DNA of 64,000 bases from Pseudomonas sp. Bout1 (GCF_034314165.1 NZ_JAVIWK010000001.1:1999001-2063000); one strand, 5' to 3'; counted from the stretch's first letter, positions 10,524-19,476 are shown. Notes: a model not told the origin generated them from the letters alone. Program-made: numbers and translations.

Positions 10524-10553
10524 CCCGGCGCCTGACGCCGGGTTTTCTATTTT
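10524..10553 (+). terminator. Terminator-like hairpin between lolD and the second permease gene
   Basis: Perfect 7-bp stem CCCGGCG/CGCCGGG (10524-10530 and 10536-10542), then TTTTCTATTTTTT. It lies inside what would otherwise be a single lolC-lolD-lolE operon. Confidence 0.85.
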
Positions 10554-10570
10554 TTCAACGGTGCCCGCGA

Positions 10571-11815
10571 ATGTTCAGACCGTTATCGATTTTCATCGGC
10601 ACGCGCTATACCCGCGCCAAGCGCCGCAACCGTTTTGTTTCGTTTATCTCGATGACCTCGATGATCGGCCTCGCCCTGGGCGTGCTGGCGATGATCGTGG
10701 TGCTGTCGGTGATGAACGGTTTCCAGCGGGAAATGAGCTCGCGCATTCTCGGCATGGTGCCCCACGCGACCATCGTTGGCGTCAAGCCGATCAGCGATTG
10801 GCAGCCGGTGGCGGCGGCGGCGATGAAAAATCCTGAAGTCACCGCTGCGGTACCGTTCACACAGATGGACGGCATGCTCTCCTACAAGGGCGGAATGCAG
10901 CCGATCGAGATCAGTGGCGTTGATCCGGCCCAGGAAGGCAAGGTGTCGATTGTGGCCCAGCATATTGTCCAGGGCCGTCTTGAAGATCTGAAACCAGGCG
11001 AGTTCGGTGTAGTGATCGGTGAGATCACAGCCCGGCGTTTCCGCCTGAACGTTGGCGACAAGCTGACCTTGATCGTCCCGGAAATCAGCAGCGCACCCGG
11101 TGGCATCACCCCGCGCATGCAGCGGTTGAATGTGGTCGGTGTGTTCAAGGTGGGGGCGGAGCTGGACGGCTCCATGGCGTTGATCCACATGGCCGACGCC
11201 GCCGAGATACAGCATTGGGAACCGAACCAGGTGCAAAGTGTGCGTCTGGCGGTGAAGGACCTGTACGCGGCGCCCAAGGTTTCGGCGGATATCGCCGCCA
11301 GCCTCGGCGCCGACTACAAGGCGGACGACTGGACCCACACCCAGGGCAGCCTGTTCAGCGCGATGAAGATGGAAAAGACCATGATCGGCCTGCTGTTGCT
11401 GATGATCGTTGCCGTGGCGGCGTTCAACATCATCGCGACTTTGATCATGGTGGTGAACGACAAGGGCGCCGACATTGCGATCCTGCGTACCATCGGCGCC
11501 ACGCCACGGCAGATCATGGCGATCTTCATGGTGCAGGGCACGGTGATCGGGATCGTCGGCACCTTGATCGGCGGCATCCTGGGCGTGATCGCGGCGCTGA
11601 ACGTCAGTGAACTGGTGGGGTGGCTGGAGCGGGTGACCGGGCAGCATATCTTCAGCTCGGACGTGTATTTCGTCAGCAACCTGCCTTCGCAATTGCAGGG
11701 CGGGGATGTGGTGCTGATTTGCTCGGCGGGGTTTGTGTTGAGCTTCTTGGCGACGATCTACCCAGCGTATCGGGCGGCGAAGATTGAGCCGGCGCATGCC
11801 CTGAGATATTCGTAG
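10571..11815 (+). CDS. lolE: Lipoprotein-releasing ABC transporter permease (LolC/LolE family), second paralogue
   Basis: 414 aa, clearly paralogous to the gene at 8571: same start ([17 protein letters not shown]), same TM1, and same C-terminus (YPAYRAAKIEPAHALRYS). The periplasmic domain is more diverged, with MDGMLSYKGGMQPIEI in place of [16 protein letters not shown]. Together with LolD it would form the heteromeric Lol complex. ATG 10571 is chosen because it matches the paralogue; upstream in-frame starts would run through the terminator stem. A REPIN follows the stop. Confidence 0.88.
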   Translation: MFRPLSIFIGTRYTRAKRRNRFVSFISMTSMIGLALGVLAMIVVLSVMNGFQREMSSRILGMVPHATIVGVKPISDWQPVAAAAMKNPEVTAAVPFTQMDGMLSYKGGMQPIEISGVDPAQEGKVSIVAQHIVQGRLEDLKPGEFGVVIGEITARRFRLNVGDKLTLIVPEISSAPGGITPRMQRLNVVGVFKVGAELDGSMALIHMADAAEIQHWEPNQVQSVRLAVKDLYAAPKVSADIAASLGADYKADDWTHTQGSLFSAMKMEKTMIGLLLLMIVAVAAFNIIATLIMVVNDKGADIAILRTIGATPRQIMAIFMVQGTVIGIVGTLIGGILGVIAALNVSELVGWLERVTGQHIFSSDVYFVSNLPSQLQGGDVVLICSAGFVLSFLATIYPAYRAAKIEPAHALRYS

Positions 11816-11829
11816 TTCTTAAGACCGCT

Positions 11830-11911
11830 ATCGCAGGCAAGCCAGCTCCCACATTTGACCGCGTTCGCCAGAACAACTCAGTCTAATGTGGGAGCTGGGC
11901 TTGCCCGCGAT
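11830..11911. repeat. REPIN between lolE and the sensor kinase
   Basis: Inverted REP pair: 11830-11853 (GCAAGCCAGCTCCCACA type) and 11887-11911. The right copy has one extra G (GGAGCTGGGCTTGCCCGCG). It separates two convergent transcription units. Confidence 0.88.
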
Positions 11912-11930
11912 GAGGCCGGTACAGCTTGCA

Positions 11931-13286
11931 TCAATACCCCCGCGGCAACGCCATCACAAACCGCGACCATCCCGTCCCCGACTCACAGAAAATCTGCCCG
12001 CCATGGGCCCGCACAATCGACTGGGTAATCGCCAGCCCCAGCCCTGCATGCTCGCTACTCCCTTCATGACGCGCCGGATCTGCGCGGTAAAACCGGTCAA
12101 ACAACCTTGGCAGCAACGCCTCCGGAATGCCTTCCCCGGTGTTTTCCACACTCAGCGTCACGCCTTGCATACCCTCGGCAATCCGCACGCTGACTTCGCC
12201 ACCCGGCGGGGTGAACCGCAGTGCGTTATCCAGCAGATTGGAAATCGCCCGGCGCAACATGCTGCGGTCGCCTGAGGTATTGGCGGCGCCTTCCCGAACC
12301 AGCCGCACCTGGACGTCCTCTGCCAGTGGCGTAAAAAATTCCAGCAATGCGTCCACTTCGTCCGCCAGCATCAGTTTTTCGCGCTTGGGCATCAGCAGCC
12401 CATGGTCTGCCTTGGCCAGGTACAGCATGTCGTTGACCAACTGCGCCATCCATTGCAGTTCCTCAAGGTTGCTGTGCAGGGCCTCGCGGTAGTCCTCCAG
12501 CGCCCGTGGCTGTGTGAGGATGACTTGGGTCTGTGTCAGCAAATTCGACAGCGGCGTGCGCAATTCATGGGCGATGTCGGCAGAGAACGCCGACAGCCGC
12601 TGGAAGGCGTCGTCCAGGCGCCCAAGCATTGCGTTGAAGGATTGGGCCAGTTCCGCCAGTTCGGCCGGCATCTGTTCCTGGGGCAGACGTTGGGTCAGGG
12701 AGTGGGCGGACACGCTGCCAGCCACTTCGCTCATGCGCCTCAAGGGTCGCAACCCGCTGCGGGCCGCCCAGGCGCCGAGCAGGGCGGTGGCCAGGGCGGA
12801 AAGGCCGACGGTCAGCCAGATCAGATGCTGCATGCGTTGCAGGAAGTGTTGATGGTGGGTGATGTCGAGCATCAGGGTCAGCTGTGGCGAGTCGGCGTTG
12901 CCGGAAACAAGGGGCGCGTTGTACACCCGGTAATCGGTTCCGGCGTTCTGCACGCTGTGCAGGCCAGGTTCCTGGGGCAAGGTGACGCCCGGTGCACCAT
13001 CGAACCAGCGCTGATTGCCGGCGGTGATGCGCAGGGCCAGGTCGGGCTGGCGATTGAGTTCTTCGCGCAGTTTCGCCTCTTGTAACGCAAATAGCTCGGG
13101 AGTGCCCGCACCCTGCAATGTGCTGCGCAACGCTATCAGCTTGCCGTCGAGCAACTGCTGGTCCAGCTCGATGAAGTGCACCTCGCTGGCGTGGTTGAAC
13201 AATACGCCCGCCAACAGCGAGACCACCGCGGTACAGCCGGCAAACAACAGCGCCAGGCGGCTGGTCAGGGAAATCCGCTTGATCAA
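11931..13286 (-). CDS. Heavy-metal (copper-type) sensor histidine kinase
   Basis: 451 aa inner-membrane kinase of the CusS/CopS family. TM1 is at about 10-30, a periplasmic sensor at 31-155, TM2 at about 155-175, HAMP at 176-230, H-box [12 protein letters not shown] with His240, and the ATPase domain with [30 protein letters not shown] and [11 protein letters not shown]. The start is TTG 13286, overlapping the regulator stop by four bases; no early ATG or GTG exists. It is cotranscribed with the regulator upstream. The neighbouring divergent cupredoxin makes Cu the likely signal, which is an inference from context. Confidence 0.9.
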   Translation of the reverse strand: MIKRISLTSRLALLFAGCTAVVSLLAGVLFNHASEVHFIELDQQLLDGKLIALRSTLQGAGTPELFALQEAKLREELNRQPDLALRITAGNQRWFDGAPGVTLPQEPGLHSVQNAGTDYRVYNAPLVSGNADSPQLTLMLDITHHQHFLQRMQHLIWLTVGLSALATALLGAWAARSGLRPLRRMSEVAGSVSAHSLTQRLPQEQMPAELAELAQSFNAMLGRLDDAFQRLSAFSADIAHELRTPLSNLLTQTQVILTQPRALEDYREALHSNLEELQWMAQLVNDMLYLAKADHGLLMPKREKLMLADEVDALLEFFTPLAEDVQVRLVREGAANTSGDRSMLRRAISNLLDNALRFTPPGGEVSVRIAEGMQGVTLSVENTGEGIPEALLPRLFDRFYRADPARHEGSSEHAGLGLAITQSIVRAHGGQIFCESGTGWSRFVMALPRGY

Positions 13287-13963
13287 CTGAACCGCTCCTC
13301 AAGCACGTAGCCCATGCCGCGCACGGTGTGAATCAACTTGTTGGGGAAGCTGTCGTCGACTTTCAAGCGCAGGCGGCGGATCGCGACTTCGATGATGTTG
13401 GTGTCGCTGTCGAAGTTCATGTCCCATACCTGGGAGGCAATCAGTGATTTGGGCAGTACTTCGCCCTGGCGGCGTAGCAGCAGTTCCAGCAGGGAGAATT
13501 CCTTGGCCGTTAGGTCGATGCGCTGGCCGTCGCGCTCCACCCGGCGGCGGATCAAGTCCAGGCGCAGGTCGGCCAGTTGCAGGCTGGTTTCCTGGGGCGT
13601 ACTGCTGCCACGGCGCAACAGGCTGCGCACCCGGGCCAGCAATTCGGAAAAAGCGAAGGGCTTGACCAGGTAGTCGTCGGCGCCCAGTTCCAGGCCATGC
13701 ACCCGGTCTTCCACCGCGTCCCGTGCGGTCAGGAACAGCACGGGCATGTCGAGCCCGGCGCTGCGTACCGCCTGGAGGATTTGCCAGCCATCCCGGCCTG
13801 GCAGCATCACATCGAGGATCAACAGGTCGTAGTCGCCGGTCAGCGCGAGGTGTTGGCCGCTGGTACCGTCGGCCACCAGTTCGGTGTTGAACCCGGCCTC
13901 GGCCAGGCCCTGGCGCAGATAATGGCCGGTTTTCGGTTGGTCTTCGACGATCAGCAGTTTCAT
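13283..13963 (-). CDS. Heavy-metal response regulator, OmpR/PhoB type (CopR-like)
   Basis: 226 aa. The receiver domain has phospho-acceptor Asp51 ([10 protein letters not shown]), switch Thr (LFLTARD) and Lys (DDYLVKPF). The C-terminal winged helix carries [19 protein letters not shown] and ends with [16 protein letters not shown]. This is the CopR/CusR/IrlR subfamily. It is the first gene of the pair with the kinase and is divergent from the cupredoxin, with 156 bases between the two starts, the usual layout for local control of a metal-response gene. Confidence 0.92.
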   Translation of the reverse strand: MKLLIVEDQPKTGHYLRQGLAEAGFNTELVADGTSGQHLALTGDYDLLILDVMLPGRDGWQILQAVRSAGLDMPVLFLTARDAVEDRVHGLELGADDYLVKPFAFSELLARVRSLLRRGSSTPQETSLQLADLRLDLIRRRVERDGQRIDLTAKEFSLLELLLRRQGEVLPKSLIASQVWDMNFDSDTNIIEVAIRRLRLKVDDSFPNKLIHTVRGMGYVLEERFS

Positions 13964-14028
13964 GGGCGGCTCATGGTTTTACGTAAACACAGACGTTATA
14001 CAGCGCGCGCCCTACAGCAGGCTCAAGC

Positions 14029-14054
14029 TGACAAAGTTGTAATCTAGCCGTCAG
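14029..14054. promoter_or_regulatory. Candidate CopR-type operator in the divergent region
   Basis: TGACA at 14029-14033, TGTAAT at 14039-14044 and GTCAG at 14050-14054 form a partly symmetric block about 65-90 bases upstream of the cupredoxin ATG. Pseudomonas cop boxes have a similar TGACA..GTAAT layout. Assignment is by eye only. Confidence 0.4.
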
Positions 14055-14119
14055 TTGGCTGGCAGCGCGGCGTTTGTAAAGTGTCCCACAGACTGATTCA
14101 GAACCTTTGGAGTGTGACC

Positions 14120-14644
14120 ATGTTTTTGCGTAAACCCTGGCTGTTGGCTGGCTGCCTGATGGCGCTGAGTTTTCCAGTGCTGGCGTCCCCGGCCGAAACC
14201 TTCGCCTTCGGTGAGGCTGCACCCGCCGCCAAGGCCACGCGCACCGTGGAAGTGGTGCTGCAGGACATTTCCTTTTCGCCCAAGGCTATTGATGTAAAAG
14301 CCGGTGAGACCGTGCGCTTCGTATTGATCAACAAAGGCCAGTTGCTTCACGAGTTCAACCTGGGCGACGCGGCGATGCACGCTGCGCACCAGCAGGAAAT
14401 GCTCAAGATGCAGGCCAGCGGCATGCTGACGGCTACCGGCATGGGCAAAATGGACCACAGTGCGATGGGCCATGGCGACATGGGCGGCATGAAACACGAC
14501 GACCCCAACAGCGTACTCGTAGAGCCGGGCAAGACCGCCGAACTGACCTGGACCTTCGTCAAGACCACCGGCCTGGAGTTCGCCTGCAACATCCCTGGCC
14601 ACTACCAGGCGGGCATGGTTGGCAAGCTGACCGTCAGCCAGTAA
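14120..14644 (+). CDS. Periplasmic cupredoxin-like copper-binding protein with Met/His-rich insert
   Basis: 174 aa. A signal peptide (KPWLLAGCLMALSFPVLA-SPA) is followed by a plastocyanin-like fold: VQDISFSPK-type strand (VLQDISFSPKAIDVKAGE), first ligand His in LLHEFNLGD, and the C-terminal FACNIPGHYQAGM with Cys, His and Met ligands in canonical order. Between them, roughly residues 88-135, lies a stretch with many Met and His (HAAHQQEMLKM, then GMGKMDHSAMGHGDMGG) that could bind further Cu(I). The ATG has GGAGTG upstream. Divergence from the two-component pair suggests copper-induced expression. Confidence 0.88.
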   Translation: MFLRKPWLLAGCLMALSFPVLASPAETFAFGEAAPAAKATRTVEVVLQDISFSPKAIDVKAGETVRFVLINKGQLLHEFNLGDAAMHAAHQQEMLKMQASGMLTATGMGKMDHSAMGHGDMGGMKHDDPNSVLVEPGKTAELTWTFVKTTGLEFACNIPGHYQAGMVGKLTVSQ

Positions 14645-14701
14645 GCAACTGGGGTGCAAAGGCGGGTAGAATGGCCGCGTTTATTTAGCCAGGTTTCCGC
14701 C

Positions 14702-15532
14702 ATGCATCCCGCAGCCGAACATTCGCCGCTGGGCAAGTCCAGTGAATACATCTGCACCTACACCCCTTCGTTGTTGTTCCCGATTCCCCGCGCCGCCAAG
14801 TGGGCCGAGCTGGGCCTGAGCGCCGAGACGCTGCCGTATAAAGGCGTGGATTTCTGGAACTGCTTCGAACTGTCCTGGCTGCTGCCTTCCGGCAAGCCCG
14901 TGGTGGCCATCGGTGAATTCAGTATCCCGGCCGACTCGCCGAACATCATCGAGTCGAAGTCCTTCAAGCTGTACCTCAACTCACTGAACCAGACTGCGTT
15001 TGCCGACGTGCAGAGCCTTGAGGCGACCTTGCACACCGACCTGAGTGCAGCCGCCGGCAAGCCGGTTGGCGTACGCATCCGCAGCCTGGGCGAGGTTGAA
15101 GCCGAAGGCGTGGTCGCGTTGCCGGGTGTGTGCATTGATGACCTGGACATTACGGTCAGCAACTATGAGCACCCGCGCCCGGAACTGCTGCGTTGCGACG
15201 ATTCGCGTGTGGTGGAAGAGAGCGTCCACAGCCATCTGCTCAAGTCCAACTGCCCGGTGACCAGCCAGCCTGACTGGGGCAGCGTGGCGGTGGAGTATCG
15301 CGGTGCGGCGCTGGACCACGCCAGCCTGCTGGAATACCTGGTGAGCTTTCGCCAGCATTCGGACTTCCATGAGCAGTGTGTGGAGCGGATCTTCCTCGAT
15401 CTGCAGCGTTTGCTCAAACCGGAGAAACTGACGGTGTATGCGCGGTATGTGCGTCGCGGTGGGCTGGATATCAACCCGTATCGCAGCACTGAAGATCTGC
15501 AGTTCCAGAACTTGCGCCTGGCTCGTCAGTAG
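14702..15532 (+). CDS. queF: NADPH-dependent 7-cyano-7-deazaguanine reductase
   Basis: Reduces preQ0 to preQ1 in queuosine biosynthesis; cytosolic. It is 276 aa, the long two-domain form. The QueF motif ESKSFKLYL (84-92) binds NADPH. Catalytic Cys184 and Asp191 lie in [14 protein letters not shown]. It ends with [11 protein letters not shown]. It follows the cupredoxin by 57 bases on the same strand, but the two have no functional link. Its neighbourhood (HAD gene, mlaA, rssB) is conserved in Pseudomonas. Confidence 0.97.
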   Translation: MHPAAEHSPLGKSSEYICTYTPSLLFPIPRAAKWAELGLSAETLPYKGVDFWNCFELSWLLPSGKPVVAIGEFSIPADSPNIIESKSFKLYLNSLNQTAFADVQSLEATLHTDLSAAAGKPVGVRIRSLGEVEAEGVVALPGVCIDDLDITVSNYEHPRPELLRCDDSRVVEESVHSHLLKSNCPVTSQPDWGSVAVEYRGAALDHASLLEYLVSFRQHSDFHEQCVERIFLDLQRLLKPEKLTVYARYVRRGGLDINPYRSTEDLQFQNLRLARQ

Positions 15533-15549
15533 CCTTCACACAAAATAAA

Positions 15550-15573
15550 TGTGGGAGCGGGCTCGCCCCCACG
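15550..15573. repeat. Single REP-like palindrome
   Basis: TGTGGGAGCGGGCTCGCCCCC-type element in the queF/DUF4404 convergent gap. It is a self-complementary single copy, without an inverted partner nearby. Confidence 0.7.
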
Positions 15574-15592
15574 TTGGGTAGGTGCCCGGCTG

Positions 15593-15859
15593 TTAGATCC
15601 CGATATTACCCAGGGTCAGCACAATATTGCGCAGGGTCCCGGCGATGCCCGGGTGGTCCAGTTCGAAGCGCTCTACCGCCTGGTTCACACCGTCGGCGAT
15701 ACTCGGATCCTGAATGGCGCCTTCCAGCGGCTCCTGAACCTCCAGTTCAGCAATCAATGTTTGCAGCTCTTCGCGCTTTTCGAGTGGCATTTCTGGATTC
15801 TGATCCAATTGCTCGCGCAAAATTTTGACCTGTTCTTGCAGTTGTTCGCGGGCAGGCAT
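15593..15859 (-). CDS. Small DUF4404-type protein
   Basis: 88 aa from ATG 15859, chosen because AAGGAAG lies seven bases upstream; longer in-frame versions lack an SD. The first half is a charged helix (REQLQEQVKILREQLDQN, then EKREELQTLIAELE) likely to form a coiled coil. The second half is DGVNQAVERFELDHPGIA followed by a hydrophobic tail NIVLTLGNIGI. This matches my memory of the DUF4404 family of gamma-proteobacteria, whose function is unknown. Cytosolic, no signal peptide. Confidence 0.75.
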   Translation of the reverse strand: MPAREQLQEQVKILREQLDQNPEMPLEKREELQTLIAELEVQEPLEGAIQDPSIADGVNQAVERFELDHPGIAGTLRNIVLTLGNIGI

Positions 15860-15969
15860 GGCGTTCTTCCTTTTATCGATAGGCACTGGCATAGACCGCG
15901 GCACGCCGTGAAAGGTCTACGGGCTGACCTGTAGATTAATCCACTGGCGCCGACTGTGCATGATCTCGA

Positions 15970-16581
15970 TCAGGGCTTCTCGCCTTTGAGCTGGCGCAGG
16001 CTGATGTCTGCCAGGCAGGTGTGCAGTTCGCCGAGGTGGTCAATTACCGAATGCACGCCCAGGCCATAGAGCGCGACAGTGGCTTTGGCACGCTTATGCT
16101 CGCGTTCCTTCTCGCTGAGTGCTTGCCATTGCTCCGTAGAGACCCCGCACAGTGAACCGCAGGATGCCAGGCCGATGGTCCACAGGCCGGCGTTGAGCCC
16201 CGATTGCAGCAGGCGCGGTTCGCCGCTGACCAGGACGCAGCCTTCAAGGCGTTCGATGTTCAGTTCCATCAACGCTTGCCAGCATGCGTGGGGCGCGGGC
16301 CAGCGGGTAGAGGAGGGTTTGGCGGCCTTGATCCAACGTGGTAACCCCGCGGCCAAAGGCATGCAAACCGAAACAGGTAACTCATCCAGCCATGCGCAAG
16401 GAACGCGCTGTTCTTCGAGGCTGCGCAGGATTTTGAGGGCGCCGACAGTGGCATGGGAGTCGCTTGAGCGCGCAGAGCCGGCGCGGGCCTGGGAACCAAA
16501 ATCCACCAGGCAGCCACTAAGCCCGAACAGTACGGCCGTCAGGGACGGGACACTGGCAGTAACAATTTCGGCGTGTGGCAT
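15970..16581 (-). CDS. Phosphonatase-like HAD-superfamily protein, probable pseudoenzyme
   Basis: 203 aa. The fold pattern is that of phosphonoacetaldehyde-hydrolase-like HAD proteins (PAPHACWQALMELNIE, then LLQSGLNAGLWTIGLA, then VIDHLGEL at the end). HAD motif I, normally DxDGTL, reads FGLSGCLVDFG (residues 19-29), so both catalytic aspartates are missing. Motif IV (usually VGDT/DD) reads VLVSGEP. Mg-dependent phosphatase chemistry is therefore unlikely. AGGGA precedes ATG 16581. It lies between queF and mlaA as in other Pseudomonas. A binding or regulatory role is possible, but nothing here shows which. Confidence 0.75.
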   Translation of the reverse strand: MPHAEIVTASVPSLTAVLFGLSGCLVDFGSQARAGSARSSDSHATVGALKILRSLEEQRVPCAWLDELPVSVCMPLAAGLPRWIKAAKPSSTRWPAPHACWQALMELNIERLEGCVLVSGEPRLLQSGLNAGLWTIGLASCGSLCGVSTEQWQALSEKEREHKRAKATVALYGLGVHSVIDHLGELHTCLADISLRQLKGEKP

Positions 16582-16776
16582 TTCGACGTCCCTGAAATAA
16601 CAGTGACGCTACCGAACGCTGATGACAGGCAAGTTACATCGGCTGTAATTGTAGGAATTTTGTGCATTTGCCGAATGACATTTCTGCAAGGCTGCCTAAT
16701 CCGACACTTCCGTCATATACTGACGGCCTCATTCAGGGCATAGCGCCCATGACAGACCATTCAAGGAGTTCAAGCT

Positions 16777-17466
16777 ATGCGCTGGAGCCAATGTCTAGCT
16801 CAGCTAACCGTGTGTGCCAGTGTGTTGCTGGTTCCTTTCGCGGCCCAGGCGGCCTCGGAAGATGATCCATGGGAAAGCATCAACCGCCCGATCTTCACCT
16901 TCAACGACACCGTTGACACCTACGCCCTCAAGCCTTTGGCCCAAGGGTATCAGTTCGTCACCCCGCAGTTCGTGCAGGACGGTGTGCACAACTTCTTCCG
17001 CAACATCGGCGACGTCGGCAACTTTGCCAACGACGTGCTGCAACTCAAGCCGCATGCTGCCGGCGTCGACACTGCCCGCCTGCTGATGAACACCACGTTC
17101 GGCGTGCTGGGTTTCATTGATGTCGGCACCAAAATGGGGCTGCAACGCAACGACGAAGACTTCGGCCAGACCCTCGGCCACTGGGGTGTCGGCAGCGGTC
17201 CTTACGTGATGCTGCCGCTGCTGGGCCCAAGCACCCTGCGTGACGCGCCGTCCAAGTACGTGGACAGCTACACCGAACCATACCGCTACATGAATGATAT
17301 CGACTGGCGTAACAGCACCATGGGGCTCGACATTATCGACACCCGCGCCAGCCTGCTGTCTTCCGAGAAGCTGATCAGCGGCGACAAATACACCTTCATC
17401 CGCAATGCGTACCTGCAAAACCGCGAGTACAAGGTCAAGGACGGCAAGGTTGTAGACGATTTTTAA
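16777..17466 (+). CDS. mlaA: MlaA/VacJ family phospholipid-transport protein
   Basis: Outer-membrane component that removes misplaced phospholipids from the outer leaflet and passes them to MlaC. It is 229 aa with signal peptide cleavage at AAQA-ASED, then the family blocks DPWESINRPIFTFND, GVHNFFRNIGDVGNFANDVLQ and LLMNTTFGVLGFIDVG, and LGHWGVGSGPYVMLPLLGPST. No lipobox cysteine occurs at the cleavage site, although the family is usually called a lipoprotein. The ATG has AAGGAG nine bases before it. The mlaBCDEF genes are not in this window. Confidence 0.92.
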   Translation: MRWSQCLAQLTVCASVLLVPFAAQAASEDDPWESINRPIFTFNDTVDTYALKPLAQGYQFVTPQFVQDGVHNFFRNIGDVGNFANDVLQLKPHAAGVDTARLLMNTTFGVLGFIDVGTKMGLQRNDEDFGQTLGHWGVGSGPYVMLPLLGPSTLRDAPSKYVDSYTEPYRYMNDIDWRNSTMGLDIIDTRASLLSSEKLISGDKYTFIRNAYLQNREYKVKDGKVVDDF

Positions 17467-17484
17467 GCCTCGGGCTTGAATGCA

Positions 17485-17511
17485 GAAGGCGGCCCTCGGG
17501 CCGCCTTTTTT
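17485..17511 (+). terminator. Intrinsic terminator after mlaA
   Basis: Stem AAGGCGGCC/GGCCGCCTT with a short CTC(G) loop, followed by a T run, 20 bases after the mlaA stop. Confidence 0.9.
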
Positions 17512-17812
17512 GCGAGCGGAATTTGAGGTTTGCCGGTGGGTTACGTCCTTACTTTGCGTCGCGGTTTTATGCGTTCTTATAACCACCGGTGATTTGCGAT
17601 GTAAAGACGCCCGGCGACCATCGCCATGAGCTTGAAACCCCTGGCGGATGGGAGTACCGTCTGCGCCTTAGAAGGGCACCTCTGCTTTACCTTTGTGCAT
17701 GGGCAATATCCCGGCGCTTTGTAGGACAGAGAGGCTAGAAAGCGAATCCAGTAGTGAGCCCGGCCATTGTCGAGCTGCCTACGCCAACCTAATTCTGGCG
17801 CCGTTTGCCCAC
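17512..17812. other. Intergenic region before rssB
   Basis: About 300 bases with no supportable gene. It must contain the rssB-rssC promoter. I see no clear -35/-10 pair and no SD directly before the rssB ATG. Confidence 0.4.
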
Positions 17813-18994
17813 ATGCAGAAAACCAGTGCCACGCTGCTGATAATCGATGACGACGAAGTAGTGCGCGCGAGTCTCGCGGCCTATTTGGAAGACAGTGGCT
17901 TCAGCGTCCTGCAGGCCAGCAACGGCCTCCAGGGTCTCCAGGTATTCGAGCGCGACAAGCCCGACCTTGTGATCTGCGACCTGCGCATGCCTCAGGTGGG
18001 CGGCCTTGAGCTGATCCGCCAGGTGACCGACCTTTCCCCGCAGACGCCGGTGATCGTCGTGTCCGGTGCCGGCGTGATGAACGATGCCGTCGAGGCCTTG
18101 CGCCTGGGCGCCGCCGACTACCTGATCAAGCCCCTGGAAGACCTGGCGGTGCTGGAGCACTCGGTGCGCCGCGCCCTGGATCGTGCACGGTTGCTGCTGG
18201 AAAACCAGCGTTACCGTGAAAAGCTCGAAACCGCCAACCGCGAACTCGAAGCCAGCCTGAACCTGCTCCAGGAAGACCAGAATGCCGGTCGCCAGGTGCA
18301 GATGAACATGCTGCCGGTGAGCCCGTGGACCATCGACGAGTTCAAGTTTGCCCACCAGATCATCCCGTCGCTGTACCTGTCGGGTGATTTTGTCGACTAC
18401 TTCCGCGTTGATGAGCGGCGTGTCGCGTTCTACCTGGCCGACGTTTCCGGCCACGGCGCCTCCTCGGCATTCGTGACCGTGTTGTTGAAGTTCATGACCA
18501 CACGGCTGTTGTTCGAATCCAAGCGCAATGGCACCTTGCCGGAGTTCACCCCTTCGCAAGTGCTGGGCCACATCAACCGGGGCCTGATCAGCTGCAAGCT
18601 GGGCAAGCACGTGACGATGGTCGGCGGCGTGATTGATGAAGAAACGGGTCTTTTGACCTACAGCATTGGCGGTCACCTGCCATTGCCGGTTTTATACACT
18701 CCAGACAGTGTGCGTTACCTGGAAGGGCGTGGTTTACCAGTGGGCTTGTTCAATGAAGCCACCTATGAAGACCACATCCTGGAGCTACCGCCGACATTCA
18801 GCCTGACGCTGATGTCCGACGGTATCCTGGACCTTTTGCCAGAGCCTACACTCAAAGAGAAAGAAGCCGCCTTACCCCAACGGGTCAGGTCGGCGGGCGG
18901 CAGCCTGGATGGCCTGCGGCAGGTTTTTGGATTGGCCACGCTAGGGGAGATGCCGGATGATATCGCCCTATTGGTGTTGAGCAGGAATCTTTGA
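17813..18994 (+). CDS. rssB: Response regulator with PP2C/SpoIIE-type phosphatase output (RssB-like)
   Basis: 393 aa. The receiver domain (residues 5-125) has acidic cluster IIDDDE, phospho-acceptor Asp56 (ICDLRMP) and LIKPLED. A coiled linker (about 135-165) joins it to a SpoIIE-like serine phosphatase domain (about 185-393) with VAFYLADVSGHGASSAFV, LTYSIGGHLPLPVLY and LTLMSDGILDLL. It overlaps the STAS gene by the TGATG junction, so the likely substrate is the phosphorylated Ser of that antagonist in a partner-switch. ATG 17813 is selected by fit to the receiver start; upstream in-frame codons look untranslated. Known in Pseudomonas as an RssB orthologue linked to RpoS control. Confidence 0.88.
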   Translation: MQKTSATLLIIDDDEVVRASLAAYLEDSGFSVLQASNGLQGLQVFERDKPDLVICDLRMPQVGGLELIRQVTDLSPQTPVIVVSGAGVMNDAVEALRLGAADYLIKPLEDLAVLEHSVRRALDRARLLLENQRYREKLETANRELEASLNLLQEDQNAGRQVQMNMLPVSPWTIDEFKFAHQIIPSLYLSGDFVDYFRVDERRVAFYLADVSGHGASSAFVTVLLKFMTTRLLFESKRNGTLPEFTPSQVLGHINRGLISCKLGKHVTMVGGVIDEETGLLTYSIGGHLPLPVLYTPDSVRYLEGRGLPVGLFNEATYEDHILELPPTFSLTLMSDGILDLLPEPTLKEKEAALPQRVRSAGGSLDGLRQVFGLATLGEMPDDIALLVLSRNL

Positions 18995-19476
18995 TGAGTA
19001 CCGGAAGAATCCAATTCGCCGAGCAAGACGGGACTTTTGTCCTGAAGTTTGTCGGTGAAGTGCGCCTTACCTTGTGTTCGGCGCTGGACGCGACGATTGA
19101 GCGGATCTTCACAGCCTTGAATTTCTCGGCGATCGTGATCGATCTGACCGAAACCCGCAGCATCGATAGCACCACCCTTGGGCTGTTGGCCAAGTTGTCC
19201 ATTCTGTCTCGGCAGAAGGTCGGACTGCTGCCGACTGTCGTCACCACCCACGAAGACATCACCCGTCTGTTGCAGTCCATGGGTTTTGATCAAGTGTTCA
19301 ACATCGTTGACCGCCCGATCCCGTGCCCGGAATGCCTGACCGACCTGCCATCCCAGGACCAGTCCGAGGAAGTGGTACGGATCAAGGTGCTGGAAGCCCA
19401 CAAGATCCTGATGGGCTTGAACGACTCCAACCGCGAGGCGTTCCACGACCTGGTGAATGCGCTGGAGCGCCACTGA
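18994..19476 (+). CDS. rssC: STAS-domain anti-sigma-factor antagonist (RssC-like)
   Basis: 160 aa cytosolic STAS protein. The SpoIIAA-like core runs to about residue 105: FVLKFVGEVRLTLCSALD, AIVIDLTETRSIDSTTLGLLAKL with the phosphorylatable Ser in DST, and LLQSMGFDQVFNIV. A further 55 residues follow, including PCPECLTDL and a helical tail (LEAHKILMGLNDSNREAFHDLVNAL). ATG 18994 overlaps the RssB stop (TGATG), so the pair is translationally coupled. The phosphatase upstream presumably dephosphorylates it. The cognate anti-sigma kinase is not in the window. Confidence 0.88.
   Translation: MSTGRIQFAEQDGTFVLKFVGEVRLTLCSALDATIERIFTALNFSAIVIDLTETRSIDSTTLGLLAKLSILSRQKVGLLPTVVTTHEDITRLLQSMGFDQVFNIVDRPIPCPECLTDLPSQDQSEEVVRIKVLEAHKILMGLNDSNREAFHDLVNALERH

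Noticed and set aside
14645..14701. Possible preQ1 riboswitch before queF
   Set aside because: The gap is only 57 bases, without the short hairpin and A-rich tail pattern; nothing matched.
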